From Enterococcus malodoratus ATCC 43197 (GTDB taxonomy: Bacteria; Bacillota; Bacilli; Lactobacillales; Enterococcaceae): DNA of 64,000 bases. This document shows positions 43,951-52,185 of this stretch, in pieces; the first letter of the stretch is position 1, and each line of letters begins with the position of its first letter. Position numbers and translations under genes: made by a program. The DNA is taken from NCBI RefSeq assembly GCF_000407185.1, contig NZ_KE136482.1:930001-994000 (forward strand), given 5' to 3'. The notes below the pieces were generated by a model. That model was not told the DNA's origin, did not search any database, and was given only the letters and a program-made list of their open reading frames with translations.

Positions 43951-45798
43951 TTAGATAACGTATAAAACCGCGTCCTCATAATCTGCTGTTTTCATCTCAT
44001 CTTTTGGTACAACATCGATAAAGGTATCACTATTAGTGACTACGATTGGGATCACCGTATCATAACCAGCGGCTTTTACCCCAGCGAAATCAACGGTCAA
44101 TAATGGCTGCCCTGCTTTAACTGTGTCGCCAACTGCGACAAGACTGTCGAAATATTTGCCATTCAATTCCACTGTATCAATCCCCACATGGACCAAAAGC
44201 TCCATTCCAGCTTCACTAGTCAGCCCAATCGCGTGTTTCGTTGGGAAAAGTGCCGACACGGTGCCGTCAAATGGCGCGACGATCGTGTTTTCTTCAGGGA
44301 TGATCGCGATTCCCTGTCCCATCACCTTGCTAGAAAAAGCCGAATCATTCACTTTCTCCAATGGAATGACTTTTCCTTTTACAGGTGCCAACACTTTTTT
44401 CGGATCGCTGCTGCCGCTTTCGACAACCTCCAAAACAGCATCCGCTGTCGTAACCTCTTCTTCAATACCAAAGAACCACGTCAACGCAAAGGTGATCACG
44501 ATCGAAGCCGCAGCTACGATACACGCATTAATAAAGTTTCCATCGATACTGCCGTTAATAAATTGTGGCAGCGCGACAAGTGAAGGTACCGCAAAGGCAT
44601 AAGATTCCACCCCTGTGATCCCCATGAAGATCCCGCATAAACCACCAGAAATCATGGCCGCATACAATGGTTTTTTGTACTTCAATGTCACTCCGTATAA
44701 TGCCGGCTCAGTAACACCTGCTAACAGAGCAGAAATCCCTGCCCCAAAAGCGATTTGCTTTAAATTTTTATCTTTAGCTTTCATAGAAACTGCCAGCGCT
44801 GCCGCACCTTGTGCAATATTCGCCGCCAGCATTGCCGGCAAGATCAAGACATCTGGTGTCGCTGCCGAAGCAATCAAGAAAATCGGTGCAAATGCCCAAT
44901 GCATCCCTGTCATAACGATCAGCGGCATCAAAGCCGACATCAAACCAAGTGCCAACCAGCCAGCTTTCGCCTGAATCCAAATCACTGCTGCTGATAAGCC
45001 TTGACCCGCAAACGTGCCTAACGGACCAACAACAACCAGTGCGATGACACCTGACAACAATAGAACAGCTAAAGGCTGCAAGAGATTCTTCATAACTGCT
45101 GGGATGATCCGATTGAAAAACGCCTCAATGTATTTCATCAACCAAACCATGATCAAAATCGGAATAACCGATGACCCATAGCTGGCCAAAGTGATCGGCA
45201 AACCAAAGATACTGACTGGATCACCTGCTGCAACCATCGCTGCAAAGTTTGGATGCAGCATGATGCCGCCCACAGCGACCGCCAGCATCGGTGTTACGCC
45301 AAATTTTTGCGCGGCAGTAAAGGCCAGCATCACCGGCATAAAGTAAAATGGTGCATCTCCGAAAAACGACAGAACTGCATAGGTCGAAGAAGTCTCACTC
45401 AATACTCCGATCAAAGGCAGAATAATCAACAAAACTTTGACCATTCCGCCGCCAAGCAAGGCCGGAATCAACGGGGACATACAGCCTGATATCACGTCTA
45501 TTAAGATTTCAAAGACATTTTTCTTCTCAGTCGACGCAACCGGTTCAGCACTAAAATTCCCTAATTTGGTAAATGCCCGATAGTAATTCGCTACGTCATT
45601 TCCCAAAATAATATGATATTGCCCCGCCTTTTTCATCACGCCCATCACACCAGGGATTGCTTTGACTTCTTCATCATTCACCTGATTCTGATTTTTTAGC
45701 GTCAAACGTAAGCGCGTAATACAGTGAGTCGCCGTTTGAATATTTTCGCTGCCGCCAACGGCAGTGTAAATTTCTTTTGCAGTTTGTTGATACTTCAT
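43951..45798 (-). CDS. bglP: PTS beta-glucoside-specific EIIBCA
   Basis: This 615-residue phosphotransferase permease has the IIB domain first (about 1-90, phospho-Cys in ATHCITRLRL at residue 26). The IIC membrane domain has about ten TM helices (105-455). The C-terminal IIA domain (about 480-600) has the active His in LLVHVGIDTVELNGKYF and the preceding GTVSALFPTKHAIGL. The BCA order is that of BglP/BglF. It takes up aryl-beta-glucosides such as salicin or arbutin as 6-phosphates. In this class the protein also signals substrate state to the LicT antiterminator encoded upstream. Confidence 0.96.
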   Translation of the reverse strand: MKYQQTAKEIYTAVGGSENIQTATHCITRLRLTLKNQNQVNDEEVKAIPGVMGVMKKAGQYHIILGNDVANYYRAFTKLGNFSAEPVASTEKKNVFEILIDVISGCMSPLIPALLGGGMVKVLLIILPLIGVLSETSSTYAVLSFFGDAPFYFMPVMLAFTAAQKFGVTPMLAVAVGGIMLHPNFAAMVAAGDPVSIFGLPITLASYGSSVIPILIMVWLMKYIEAFFNRIIPAVMKNLLQPLAVLLLSGVIALVVVGPLGTFAGQGLSAAVIWIQAKAGWLALGLMSALMPLIVMTGMHWAFAPIFLIASAATPDVLILPAMLAANIAQGAAALAVSMKAKDKNLKQIAFGAGISALLAGVTEPALYGVTLKYKKPLYAAMISGGLCGIFMGITGVESYAFAVPSLVALPQFINGSIDGNFINACIVAAASIVITFALTWFFGIEEEVTTADAVLEVVESGSSDPKKVLAPVKGKVIPLEKVNDSAFSSKVMGQGIAIIPEENTIVAPFDGTVSALFPTKHAIGLTSEAGMELLVHVGIDTVELNGKYFDSLVAVGDTVKAGQPLLTVDFAGVKAAGYDTVIPIVVTNSDTFIDVVPKDEMKTADYEDAVLYVI

Positions 45799-46035
45799 TT
45801 TTTCTCCTCTTTTCTAAATGTAGTAACGGATCTGTTTACCTATCGCTGCGTGACAAACGCAGCTAGTTCATCTTGATTAATTCATTTTTCCAAGTTCGCG
45901 AAAAATGAGTTTGTTTTTCGTTGCGCGTACCATTCCACTAAGGTTATTGATCGATATTTTCATGCAAATCCATAATTTGTGAATTTACTAAATAAACTGC
46001 GAAGAGTGGAACTGGCAGCTATCTCTCAATTAAGG
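45799..46035. repeat. 139-bp direct repeat, copy 1 (45879-46017), in the bglP leader
   Basis: The segment 45879-46017 recurs at 46036-46174 with only a few changes (for example TTCGCG/TTCGTG and GTTTGTTTTT/GTTTGATTTT), an offset of 157 bp. Each copy holds a hairpin (TCATTTTTC...GAAAAATGA) and a wider inverted pair (ATTCCACT...AGTGGAAC). The rest of this stretch is the 5' leader and ribosome binding site of bglP. Every antiterminated transcript from licT into bglP must cross both copies. Confidence 0.85.
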
Positions 46036-46174
46036 AATTCATTTTTCCAAGTTCGTGAAAAATGAGTTTGATTTTCGTTGCGCGTACCATTCCACTAAGG
46101 TTATTGATCGATATTTTCATGCAAATCCATAATTTGTGAATTTACTAAATAAACTGCGAAGAGTGGAACTGGCA
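46036..46174. repeat. 139-bp direct repeat, copy 2
   Basis: This is the second copy of the unit described at 45879, directly downstream (in transcription order, just after) the RAT/terminator. Near-identity suggests a recent tandem duplication or gene conversion. No protein of meaningful length is encoded. Confidence 0.85.
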
Positions 46175-46239
46175 AAAAAAGACCTAAAGCTGCCTTGTTC
46201 GACAAGCTCTAGGTCATGCTCCGGTGGGATAACAATCCT
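46174..46239 (-). promoter_or_regulatory. LicT RAT and terminator between licT and bglP
   Basis: On the minus strand GGATTGTTATCCCACC...GGAGCATGACC, beginning at 46238, matches the ribonucleic antiterminator (RAT) pattern of the BglG/LicT family. It overlaps a terminator made by GACCTAGAGCT and AGCTTTAGGTC followed by seven T (46174-46215). Binding of LicT to the RAT would prevent the terminator and allow bglP-bglA transcription. Confidence 0.88.
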
Positions 46240-46241
46240 AG

Positions 46242-47075
46242 TTACAAATTTTTCGTGATACGACGAATATGTGCCGTTAAGTAAAGCAATTCGGTTGAGC
46301 TTAATTCATACTCAAAGTCCTTTTGCACATACTCTTTGATCTCCAATGCACTGGCGTATTCGCCTTCATATTTATGCTTCAATGTATTCAATAATTCCTC
46401 GTCTTCATCATCGTAATGATCCCCCGCCAGCAAACGCTGGGCAAAGAACTTCACGTGTGTGATGAAACGATAGTAATCCAGCGAATTTTCATCAAATTCC
46501 GTACGGTAATGGTTTTTAATGATTGTTTCAATTTTTTTAGTGATCTCAGCAATTTCATAAGCGAAATCCGATGATCGATCCATCTCGGCATTCACGAAAT
46601 GAATCGCAATAAACGCCGCTTCATCGATCTCAAAGGTCACGCCTAGATCATTTCGCACAATCTCAATTGCTTTCTCTCCAACCGCGTATTCATCTGGATA
46701 GAAGCGGGCGATATCCCAACGCAATGGATTCTTCAAAATAATATCTTCCTGATACCGCTCAATCGCTGAATGGATATGGTCGGTCAAATTGACGTAAATG
46801 ATTTCATTCAAATTCTTGCCCAGTTTGATTTTTCCAAAATTGATGATCTTCTCAGAGACCAAAATATACTCCATTGGTACATTGATCAACAGTTCTGTAA
46901 ATTTACTTTGCGTCTCTTTATCCTTCAGCAAAAAAGTCTTTTCGATCTGTTCCATGTCGACCGGCTGTCCCTTTTTCTTTCCAAAAGCAACGCCTTTACC
47001 CATCAACAACACATCGACACCCTTGCTGTTAGAAGAAATGACTGTATTATTATTTAACACTCGTTTTATGATCAT
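46242..47075 (-). CDS. licT: BglG/LicT-family transcriptional antiterminator
   Basis: This 277-residue protein has the RNA-binding CAT domain at 1-55 (MIIKRVLNNNTVISSNSKGVDVLLMGKGVAFGKKKG). PRD1 is at about 65-165 (HIHSAIERY with the regulatory His) and PRD2 at about 175-275 (AAFIAIHFVNAEM, YRFITHVKFFAQRLL). PRD phosphorylation by EIIB and HPr sets its activity. It binds RAT hairpins at two places in this operon, before its own gene and between licT and bglP, so it is autoregulated. Confidence 0.95.
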   Translation of the reverse strand: MIIKRVLNNNTVISSNSKGVDVLLMGKGVAFGKKKGQPVDMEQIEKTFLLKDKETQSKFTELLINVPMEYILVSEKIINFGKIKLGKNLNEIIYVNLTDHIHSAIERYQEDIILKNPLRWDIARFYPDEYAVGEKAIEIVRNDLGVTFEIDEAAFIAIHFVNAEMDRSSDFAYEIAEITKKIETIIKNHYRTEFDENSLDYYRFITHVKFFAQRLLAGDHYDDEDEELLNTLKHKYEGEYASALEIKEYVQKDFEYELSSTELLYLTAHIRRITKNL

Positions 47076-47097
47076 AAAATAATTCCCTCGCTAGCCA

Positions 47098-47170
47098 CAA
47101 AAAAAGCCCATTTACATACACTACGATTGTGCGGTAAATAGGTCCTGCTCACATAAAGTGATAACATCCA
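47098..47170 (-). promoter_or_regulatory. LicT RAT and terminator in the licT leader
   Basis: On the minus strand GGATGTTATCACTTTATGTG...GCAGGACC (about 47168-47138) matches the RAT pattern. It overlaps a terminator whose arms are CCTATTTAC and GTAAATGGG, followed by seven T (47099-47142). The layout mirrors the second switch at 46174. Confidence 0.85.
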
Positions 47171-47388
47171 ACAATTTTCATTTTTTATCCTCGCATGCTT
47201 ACCCGAAGTAATAACATCAAGAACTTATGGAAAGGTTATCATGCTCCTTGAGTTCTGTCAATATATTTTTTAATCCATTTCTCATAGAAAGCTGGTCCGC
47301 AATTTCAGCTGGCATCGTTTTAACTGCGATTTGCATCAGATTTCTCGTTACGCGGAGAAATCTGAAACGCCACTAATTTGAATAAAGC
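47171..47388. other. Promoter region of the licT-bglP-bglA operon
   Basis: About 220 bp without an ORF. It contains the expected start of the licT transcript and a hairpin CAGATTTCTC...GAGAAATCTG (about 47337-47364) of unknown role. No confident promoter could be assigned by eye. Confidence 0.5.
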
Positions 47389-47410
47389 AAAAAAGAGGGT
47401 TATGCCCTCT
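47389..47410 (-). terminator. Terminator of the 78-aa gene
   Basis: GAGGGC and ACCCTC form a short GC-rich stem followed by TTTTTT on the minus strand, overlapping the stop region. Confidence 0.8.
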
Positions 47411-47636
47411 TCGCCAGATTTTTTATTGAATATTGGACCTTCTTTTTAAATGCCGGCATCTGATACCCCTGCTCTTGTAATTCACTTTTCCTAATCATAT
47501 AGTGATACACGCCGCAAGAAATAATGACCACATGCTCGCCAAAGGATGTAATGACTCCAGTTTTAACACACTCATCAACTGTTGTAGCCGTAATCGTATC
47601 ACCAATGTTCAGTTTCTTTATCTCTGTATCGTTCAT
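47400..47636 (-). CDS. Small conserved-looking protein of unknown function (78 aa)
   Basis: This is a 78-residue soluble protein of no family I can name. Residues 10-60 look like a small beta barrel (LNIGDTITATTVDECVKTGVITSFGEHVVIISCGVYHYMIRKSEL), a KOW/DUF2187-type pattern in which short strands follow a Gly-Asp turn. The C-terminus is basic. It is monocistronic with its own terminator. The start ATG 47636 has GGAGA-like purines a little upstream. Coding potential is supported by terminator placement and by the folded-looking sequence, not by homology. Confidence 0.6.
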   Translation of the reverse strand: MNDTEIKKLNIGDTITATTVDECVKTGVITSFGEHVVIISCGVYHYMIRKSELQEQGYQMPAFKKKVQYSIKNLAKRA

Positions 47637-47686
47637 TCTATGCGCCTTCTCTGTATTTTTCCGTGAATCTGTCTAACTTCTACTTG

Positions 47687-47726
47687 AAAAAACAGAAATG
47701 AAGAGCTTATCGTCTCTCCATTCCTG
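47687..47726 (-). terminator. Terminator of the glutaminase operon
   Basis: On the minus strand CAGGAATGGAGAG pairs with CTCTTCATTTCTG (two wobble pairs) around an 8-nt loop, followed by TTTTTT. Confidence 0.85.
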
Positions 47727-47734
47727 CCCTTGGT

Positions 47735-48661
47735 CTATTCAAAAATATCGGCATCTAATTCTTGAATGACATCCGTCAATAACTGAATACCCGCCGCGCT
47801 ATTGCCGAAGGAATCCAATGCTGGACTGAAAACACCCATGCCGTAACGATTAGGAACAGCTGCCAGCAAACCGCCGCCGACTCCGCTTTTTGCGGGGACA
47901 CCTACATGTACTGAAAACTCGCCAGATTCATCATACAATCCTGCGATGGTCATGATCGATTTAACGATCGTGGCGCTTTTTTCTGAAACGATCCGTTGAC
48001 CATTCCAAGGAGCAATTCCTTTATTGGCTAAAACGGCCGCTAATTTTGCTATACCGACTGCCGTGACATTCACGGAGCATTGTTTGAAGTACGTATCCAA
48101 AATCGCTGGAACATCTCCTTCGATCATTTGATTTCCTTTCATGTAATAGGCCAATGATCGGTTGATATCACCTGTTCGTGATTCTGATTGGTAGATTTCT
48201 TCGTTTAGTGTGATTGCGGGATCATCACAAATTTCCTTCATAAATGCCAATATACGATCGAATTTTTCTTCCGCGTTCTTTCCGTTAATTAACGAAGTCG
48301 TCGCAATTGCCCCAGCATTCACAAAAGGATTCATCGGATGTTTGCGATGATTGATTTCCATATTCATGATGGAGTTGAAGGCAAAACCAGTTGGTTCTGT
48401 GTTAATTTTTTGAAAGACATGATCTATTCCGTTATCCTTGATCGCAAGTAATAAAACAGGAACCTTGGACATGCTTTCGACCGCAAAACGAACATTCGCG
48501 TCGCCTGCTTCAATCAAGTGATTTTCCTGCAAATCATATATCGCCATGCCCAATTGTTTCGGATCGACCTTCGCTAATGCAGGAATATAATCGGCCACGT
48601 GGCCTGTTTGATAATAATCAAAATTTTTACTGATTAATTGTGTTAATTCTGTTTTATTCAT
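47735..48661 (-). CDS. glsA: Glutaminase
   Basis: This 308-residue serine-dependent glutaminase of the beta-lactamase fold converts glutamine to glutamate and ammonia. The catalytic SxxK is in FAVESMSKVPVLL near residue 62. Other signature parts are HPMNPFVNAGAIATTSLI, SESRTGDINRSLAYYM and VGVPAKSGVGGGLLAAVP. It is the last gene after the APC antiporter and ammonium channel. In E. coli and lactobacilli, glutaminase plus glutamine/glutamate exchange neutralises acid by releasing ammonia. ATG 48661 is the expected family start; the ribosome binding site is weak, so translation may be coupled to the preceding gene, 22 bp away. Confidence 0.94.
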   Translation of the reverse strand: MNKTELTQLISKNFDYYQTGHVADYIPALAKVDPKQLGMAIYDLQENHLIEAGDANVRFAVESMSKVPVLLLAIKDNGIDHVFQKINTEPTGFAFNSIMNMEINHRKHPMNPFVNAGAIATTSLINGKNAEEKFDRILAFMKEICDDPAITLNEEIYQSESRTGDINRSLAYYMKGNQMIEGDVPAILDTYFKQCSVNVTAVGIAKLAAVLANKGIAPWNGQRIVSEKSATIVKSIMTIAGLYDESGEFSVHVGVPAKSGVGGGLLAAVPNRYGMGVFSPALDSFGNSAAGIQLLTDVIQELDADIFE

Positions 48662-48683
48662 TTGAAAAACCAACTTTCATCTT

Positions 48684-50111
48684 TTATTTTTCCCCATGCT
48701 GAAATTTGTGCCGACAAGCGTAAATCGCAAATGGGACAACTAAAACAACTAAATAGGACACGACTAGAATTGCTTCATAAACACCATGCTGCCCCGCTGC
48801 GATGCTTGCAGGCGGAACGAAAGAAATGCAAAAAGCAAAGAGTGATGTCAAAAGCCCTAAACAAGCGATGATTATTTTAACTATTTTTCCGCCTGGCACT
48901 TGATACGCTCTTTCAAGCTGCGTATCTGAAAAGACCAGCTTTAAATACCCCGCGAAAAACAAGAAATACAGCATCAAATAAATCACGACCGTCAAAGACA
49001 TCGCCGCAAGGAAGGATAAGTTGTTTCCGCCGCCGCTCAAAGTAAAGACCGTTGCCCAGATCGTAGCCACGATCCCATTAGCGATCATTAAGTGTGCAGG
49101 AACACCATGGGTATTTTCCTTAGCAAAGTATGCTGGAAGCAGCCCTTCCTCCGCTGCGATATGAAGTGCTTTTGATGGTGAAGTGACCCAAGATGAGATT
49201 TCTCCGATGACACCCAAACAAACTAATATCGCTAATACCTTTGCGATCCAAGCAATATGTGGATCGATATTTCGTAATAAGAATTCCAAGGATTGAATCA
49301 CACCTGTATTCAACGACAATCCATGTTGAGGAACCGTCGTTGCCACAGTCAATCCGCCGAACGTGTCTAAAATGATTGCCAAGATTACGAGCACAAACAT
49401 TGCCAACGGGTAATTTTTCTTCGGATTTTCCATTTCATTGGCATGACTAGCGGAGGTTTCTACCCCCATGTAGGCCAAAATAAATGACACAAACACGACC
49501 AATGTCGGCAATTTAGAAAAATCAGGAATCAACGTCTTCATGGATAAGGTCGTTTGCAAAGGAGCACCCGAAGCAACGTAGTGAATCCCTAGGCCGAATA
49601 AAACTAAGGCAGGGATCAAAATCCCAGCGACGAATCCAATCCGAGCAATCAAAGAGGTGTATTTTGTCCCTTTTAATTGCGACAATAAAATCGCCCAAAA
49701 AATGATCAGTAAAATAGCTAATTTTAAAAACTTATTATTTTGAATGGCACTGATTCCAGTTGCGTAAGACAACGCGCCAGTCAAAAAGTACAACATGGTC
49801 AAATAACCGACCGTGATCTCAAACCATTGGAAAAAGATCGCCGCAAAGCCGAAACGTTTGCCTAGCGTACGACTCACCCACGTGTAGACGCCGCCTTTTT
49901 CCCAGCCTTTCACTGTTGCCATTTCCGCCGCGCATAATGCTACCGGAATGAACCATAATAACCCGCCTAATAATAGAAAAAATACTAAACTAAAACCAGA
50001 TGTCGCAAATGTTGGATACTCGTATAATGAAACCACCATCGAGATCGTCATGGCTAAAAAGCCAAAGAACGTCAATTTCTTCGCAGGAATTTTCGTTTTG
50101 CTCTGTTGCAT
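48684..50111 (-). CDS. APC-family glutamate-type antiporter (GadC-like)
   Basis: This 475-residue transporter has 12 TM helices. Its start (KLTFFGFLAMTISMVVSLYEYPTFATSGF) and the ATVKGWEKGGVYTWVSRTLGKRFG segment place it in the glutamate:GABA antiporter group of the APC superfamily. Lying between ammonium channel and glutaminase genes, its most likely job is glutamine/glutamate exchange rather than GABA export; no glutamate decarboxylase is nearby. It is short at the C-terminus compared with E. coli GadC and lacks the obvious C-plug extension that closes GadC at neutral pH, so pH gating may differ (inference). Confidence 0.88.
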   Translation of the reverse strand: MQQSKTKIPAKKLTFFGFLAMTISMVVSLYEYPTFATSGFSLVFFLLLGGLLWFIPVALCAAEMATVKGWEKGGVYTWVSRTLGKRFGFAAIFFQWFEITVGYLTMLYFLTGALSYATGISAIQNNKFLKLAILLIIFWAILLSQLKGTKYTSLIARIGFVAGILIPALVLFGLGIHYVASGAPLQTTLSMKTLIPDFSKLPTLVVFVSFILAYMGVETSASHANEMENPKKNYPLAMFVLVILAIILDTFGGLTVATTVPQHGLSLNTGVIQSLEFLLRNIDPHIAWIAKVLAILVCLGVIGEISSWVTSPSKALHIAAEEGLLPAYFAKENTHGVPAHLMIANGIVATIWATVFTLSGGGNNLSFLAAMSLTVVIYLMLYFLFFAGYLKLVFSDTQLERAYQVPGGKIVKIIIACLGLLTSLFAFCISFVPPASIAAGQHGVYEAILVVSYLVVLVVPFAIYACRHKFQHGEK

Positions 50112-50130
50112 GAATCTTCCTCTTTTCTAT

Positions 50131-51339
50131 TTATTTTTTTGTGAAAAAGGTATAATCGAGGCCTTTTTCCTGTTCCTCTTTTGTCGTCGTTATTTGGGTA
50201 AAATGCATGATCCCTTTTAAAATCAAAGTGGTCAGTACATAAGCATAGATCGCTACGATTATCACGCCCAGAATTTGAACACCTAATAAAAACCAGCTCT
50301 TCGATTCTGTCAATAAATGGCTGTTGGCAGCAAAGATTCCAATCAGAATGGTCCCCGTAAAGCCGCCCATTCCATGGACGCCCCAGACATCCAGCGCATC
50401 GTCCCATTGCTTTTTCTTCCGATAGTCAACCGCCGCATGGCAAACAATCCCTGCGATGATTCCAATCACTATCGCGAACTTAGGCTCAACATAGCCCGCG
50501 CAAGGTGTAATCGTCGCCAATCCGGCAACTGAACCGGTCAGCACATCTACAAAATCAAAGCCCTTGCCCTTAACTTTGGCAACGATCAACCAAGTGATCA
50601 TCGCAAACGCAAGTGCCGTGAAGGTCGAACCAAATGCATTGACTGCTTGATAATCCGCCCGCAGCGCACCGCCAGAATTAAACCCGAACCAGCCGAACCA
50701 CAGCAGACCTGTTCCGATAGCCGCCGCCATTAAATTGCTATGCTTCTCTCTTTCAGCTAACGGAATCGTCCTTTGTCCAAGAGTCAGAATGCAGGCCAAC
50801 GAACCAAAGCCCGCCGTTGTATGAATTACTGCGCCGCCCGCAAAATCTCTGAATCCCAGCTGCTCCAAGAAACCGCCGCCCCAGATCCAATGACAAACGG
50901 GGAAGTAGATCAGTAGATTCCACAGAATCACAAGCAGCACGTAGCCCTTTAAGTTTAATCTGCCCGCAAAAGCCCCAGTCATCAAAGGAACCGTAATCAC
51001 CACAAACATCAATTGATATAAAAAGAACATTAAAAATGGGATCGTCGCTCCATGAAACAGATTGGGAAAACTTGTCACATGTCTCATTAAAAAGAAATCG
51101 GCCGGATTGCCAATGATGCCTCCAATGTCATGCCCGAAGGCTAAACCAAAACCGCCGAATATCCACATGATCGTTGTGATCCCAACAGACAAGAAAGATT
51201 GCCCCATGATGGTCAAAATATTGTTTTTCCGAGCAAGCCCGCCATAAAAGAAGGCCAATCCCGGAGTCATTAAACAAACCATTGCCGTGCATAAGATCAT
51301 AAATGCCGTATCACCTGTATCAATAGGTAAATGGGTCAT
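50131..51339 (-). CDS. amtB: Ammonium channel AmtB
   Basis: This 402-residue Amt/Rh channel has eleven TM helices. Family marks are MTPGLAFFYGGLARKNN near the N-terminus, FAGGAVIHTTAGFGSLACILTLG with the first pore His, and VWGVHGMGGFTGTILIGIFA with the second (His in the twin-His pore). AGGTGATAAG precedes ATG 51339. There is no adjacent glnK, the usual partner, which suggests that this copy is not under PII control. It is first in a run with the GadC-like antiporter and glutaminase, so it may release ammonia formed by glutaminase, or recapture it. Confidence 0.95.
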   Translation of the reverse strand: MTHLPIDTGDTAFMILCTAMVCLMTPGLAFFYGGLARKNNILTIMGQSFLSVGITTIMWIFGGFGLAFGHDIGGIIGNPADFFLMRHVTSFPNLFHGATIPFLMFFLYQLMFVVITVPLMTGAFAGRLNLKGYVLLVILWNLLIYFPVCHWIWGGGFLEQLGFRDFAGGAVIHTTAGFGSLACILTLGQRTIPLAEREKHSNLMAAAIGTGLLWFGWFGFNSGGALRADYQAVNAFGSTFTALAFAMITWLIVAKVKGKGFDFVDVLTGSVAGLATITPCAGYVEPKFAIVIGIIAGIVCHAAVDYRKKKQWDDALDVWGVHGMGGFTGTILIGIFAANSHLLTESKSWFLLGVQILGVIIVAIYAYVLTTLILKGIMHFTQITTTKEEQEKGLDYTFFTKK

Positions 51340-51497
51340 TTCTTATCACCTCTTTTCTACATAAACGAGTATAGAAAAAAGTTCTGTTGAATATTTGTTG
51401 ATTTTTTTATTTTTCGGCGCCAAAAAAATAAATAATAGAGAAGTTATTTATTTTGATTTACTCATTCCCTATCATCCGATGGTTTTATGATTAAATC
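51340..51497. other. Promoter region upstream of amtB
   Basis: AT-rich, with no ORF. It contains the amtB ribosome binding site and a dense AT tract around 51400-51450. No clear operator was seen. Confidence 0.4.
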
Positions 51498-51527
51498 AAA
51501 AAAAGACCGACAGTTTCCTGTCAGTCT
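51498..51527 (-). terminator. Terminator of the GH1-EIIBC-GH65-pgmB operon
   Basis: GACTGACAG pairs with CTGTCGGTC (one G-U pair) around a 4-nt loop, followed by seven T on the minus strand, just after the pgmB stop. Confidence 0.92.
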
Positions 51528-51535
51528 CCATTCAT

Positions 51536-52183
51536 TTATAAACAAATCAATTCTTCAACTGTCACTTCAGATAAATCTCGGATCACTCGATCGGCACCGA
51601 TTAATTGTTCCGAGGTCCCTAGGCCGATCGCATACATTCCGCAGCCTTTGATGCCATCGATGCCGGCTTGTGCATCTTCAAAGCCGATCGCTTCATTCGG
51701 CTTAAGCTTCATTAATTGGGCGGCTTTGATGAAAATTTCCGGATCTGGTTTGCCTTTAGTCAAGTCTGCTGGATCGACAATTCCTGCGAAATACTCTCGA
51801 ATGCCTAATTTATCAAGGATAAAAGGCGCGCTCTTTGACGCTGAGGCCACGGTGCAAGGAATATTGTATTGCTGGGCACTTGCCAAAAACTCTCTGACTC
51901 CCGGCAACGCGTCTTCAGGTGATAGCTCGTCTAATAATTCAACATACTGCTGATTCTTCTTTTCCGCCATCGCAGCCGTTTCCTGTTTTGAAAAAAACGC
52001 CGCTTTGTTCCCGTATTCCAAGATCCGCTCCAATGATTCTTGGCGGCTGATGCCCTTCAACTGTTCATTGAACGCTTCATCAATCTGAATACCGATCTCA
52101 TCAGCTAACCTTTTCCAAGCAATATAATGATACTTCGCGGTATCGGCAAGGACGCCATCTAAGTCAAAAACAAATCCCTTCAT
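51536..52183 (-). CDS. pgmB: Beta-phosphoglucomutase
   Basis: This 215-residue HAD enzyme converts beta-glucose 1-phosphate to glucose 6-phosphate. The nucleophile and acid Asp lie in VFDLDGVLADTAKYHYIAWKRLA at residue 8-10. The cap contains KGISRQESL. Ser/Lys/Asp motifs follow (TVASASKSAP, KGKPDPEIF, GFEDAQAGIDG). It begins 2 bp after the GH65 phosphorylase stop, the usual partner, because GH65 enzymes release beta-glucose 1-phosphate. Together they channel both halves of a disaccharide into glycolysis. Confidence 0.96.
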   Translation of the reverse strand: MKGFVFDLDGVLADTAKYHYIAWKRLADEIGIQIDEAFNEQLKGISRQESLERILEYGNKAAFFSKQETAAMAEKKNQQYVELLDELSPEDALPGVREFLASAQQYNIPCTVASASKSAPFILDKLGIREYFAGIVDPADLTKGKPDPEIFIKAAQLMKLKPNEAIGFEDAQAGIDGIKGCGMYAIGLGTSEQLIGADRVIRDLSEVTVEELICL

Positions 52184-52185
52184 AA

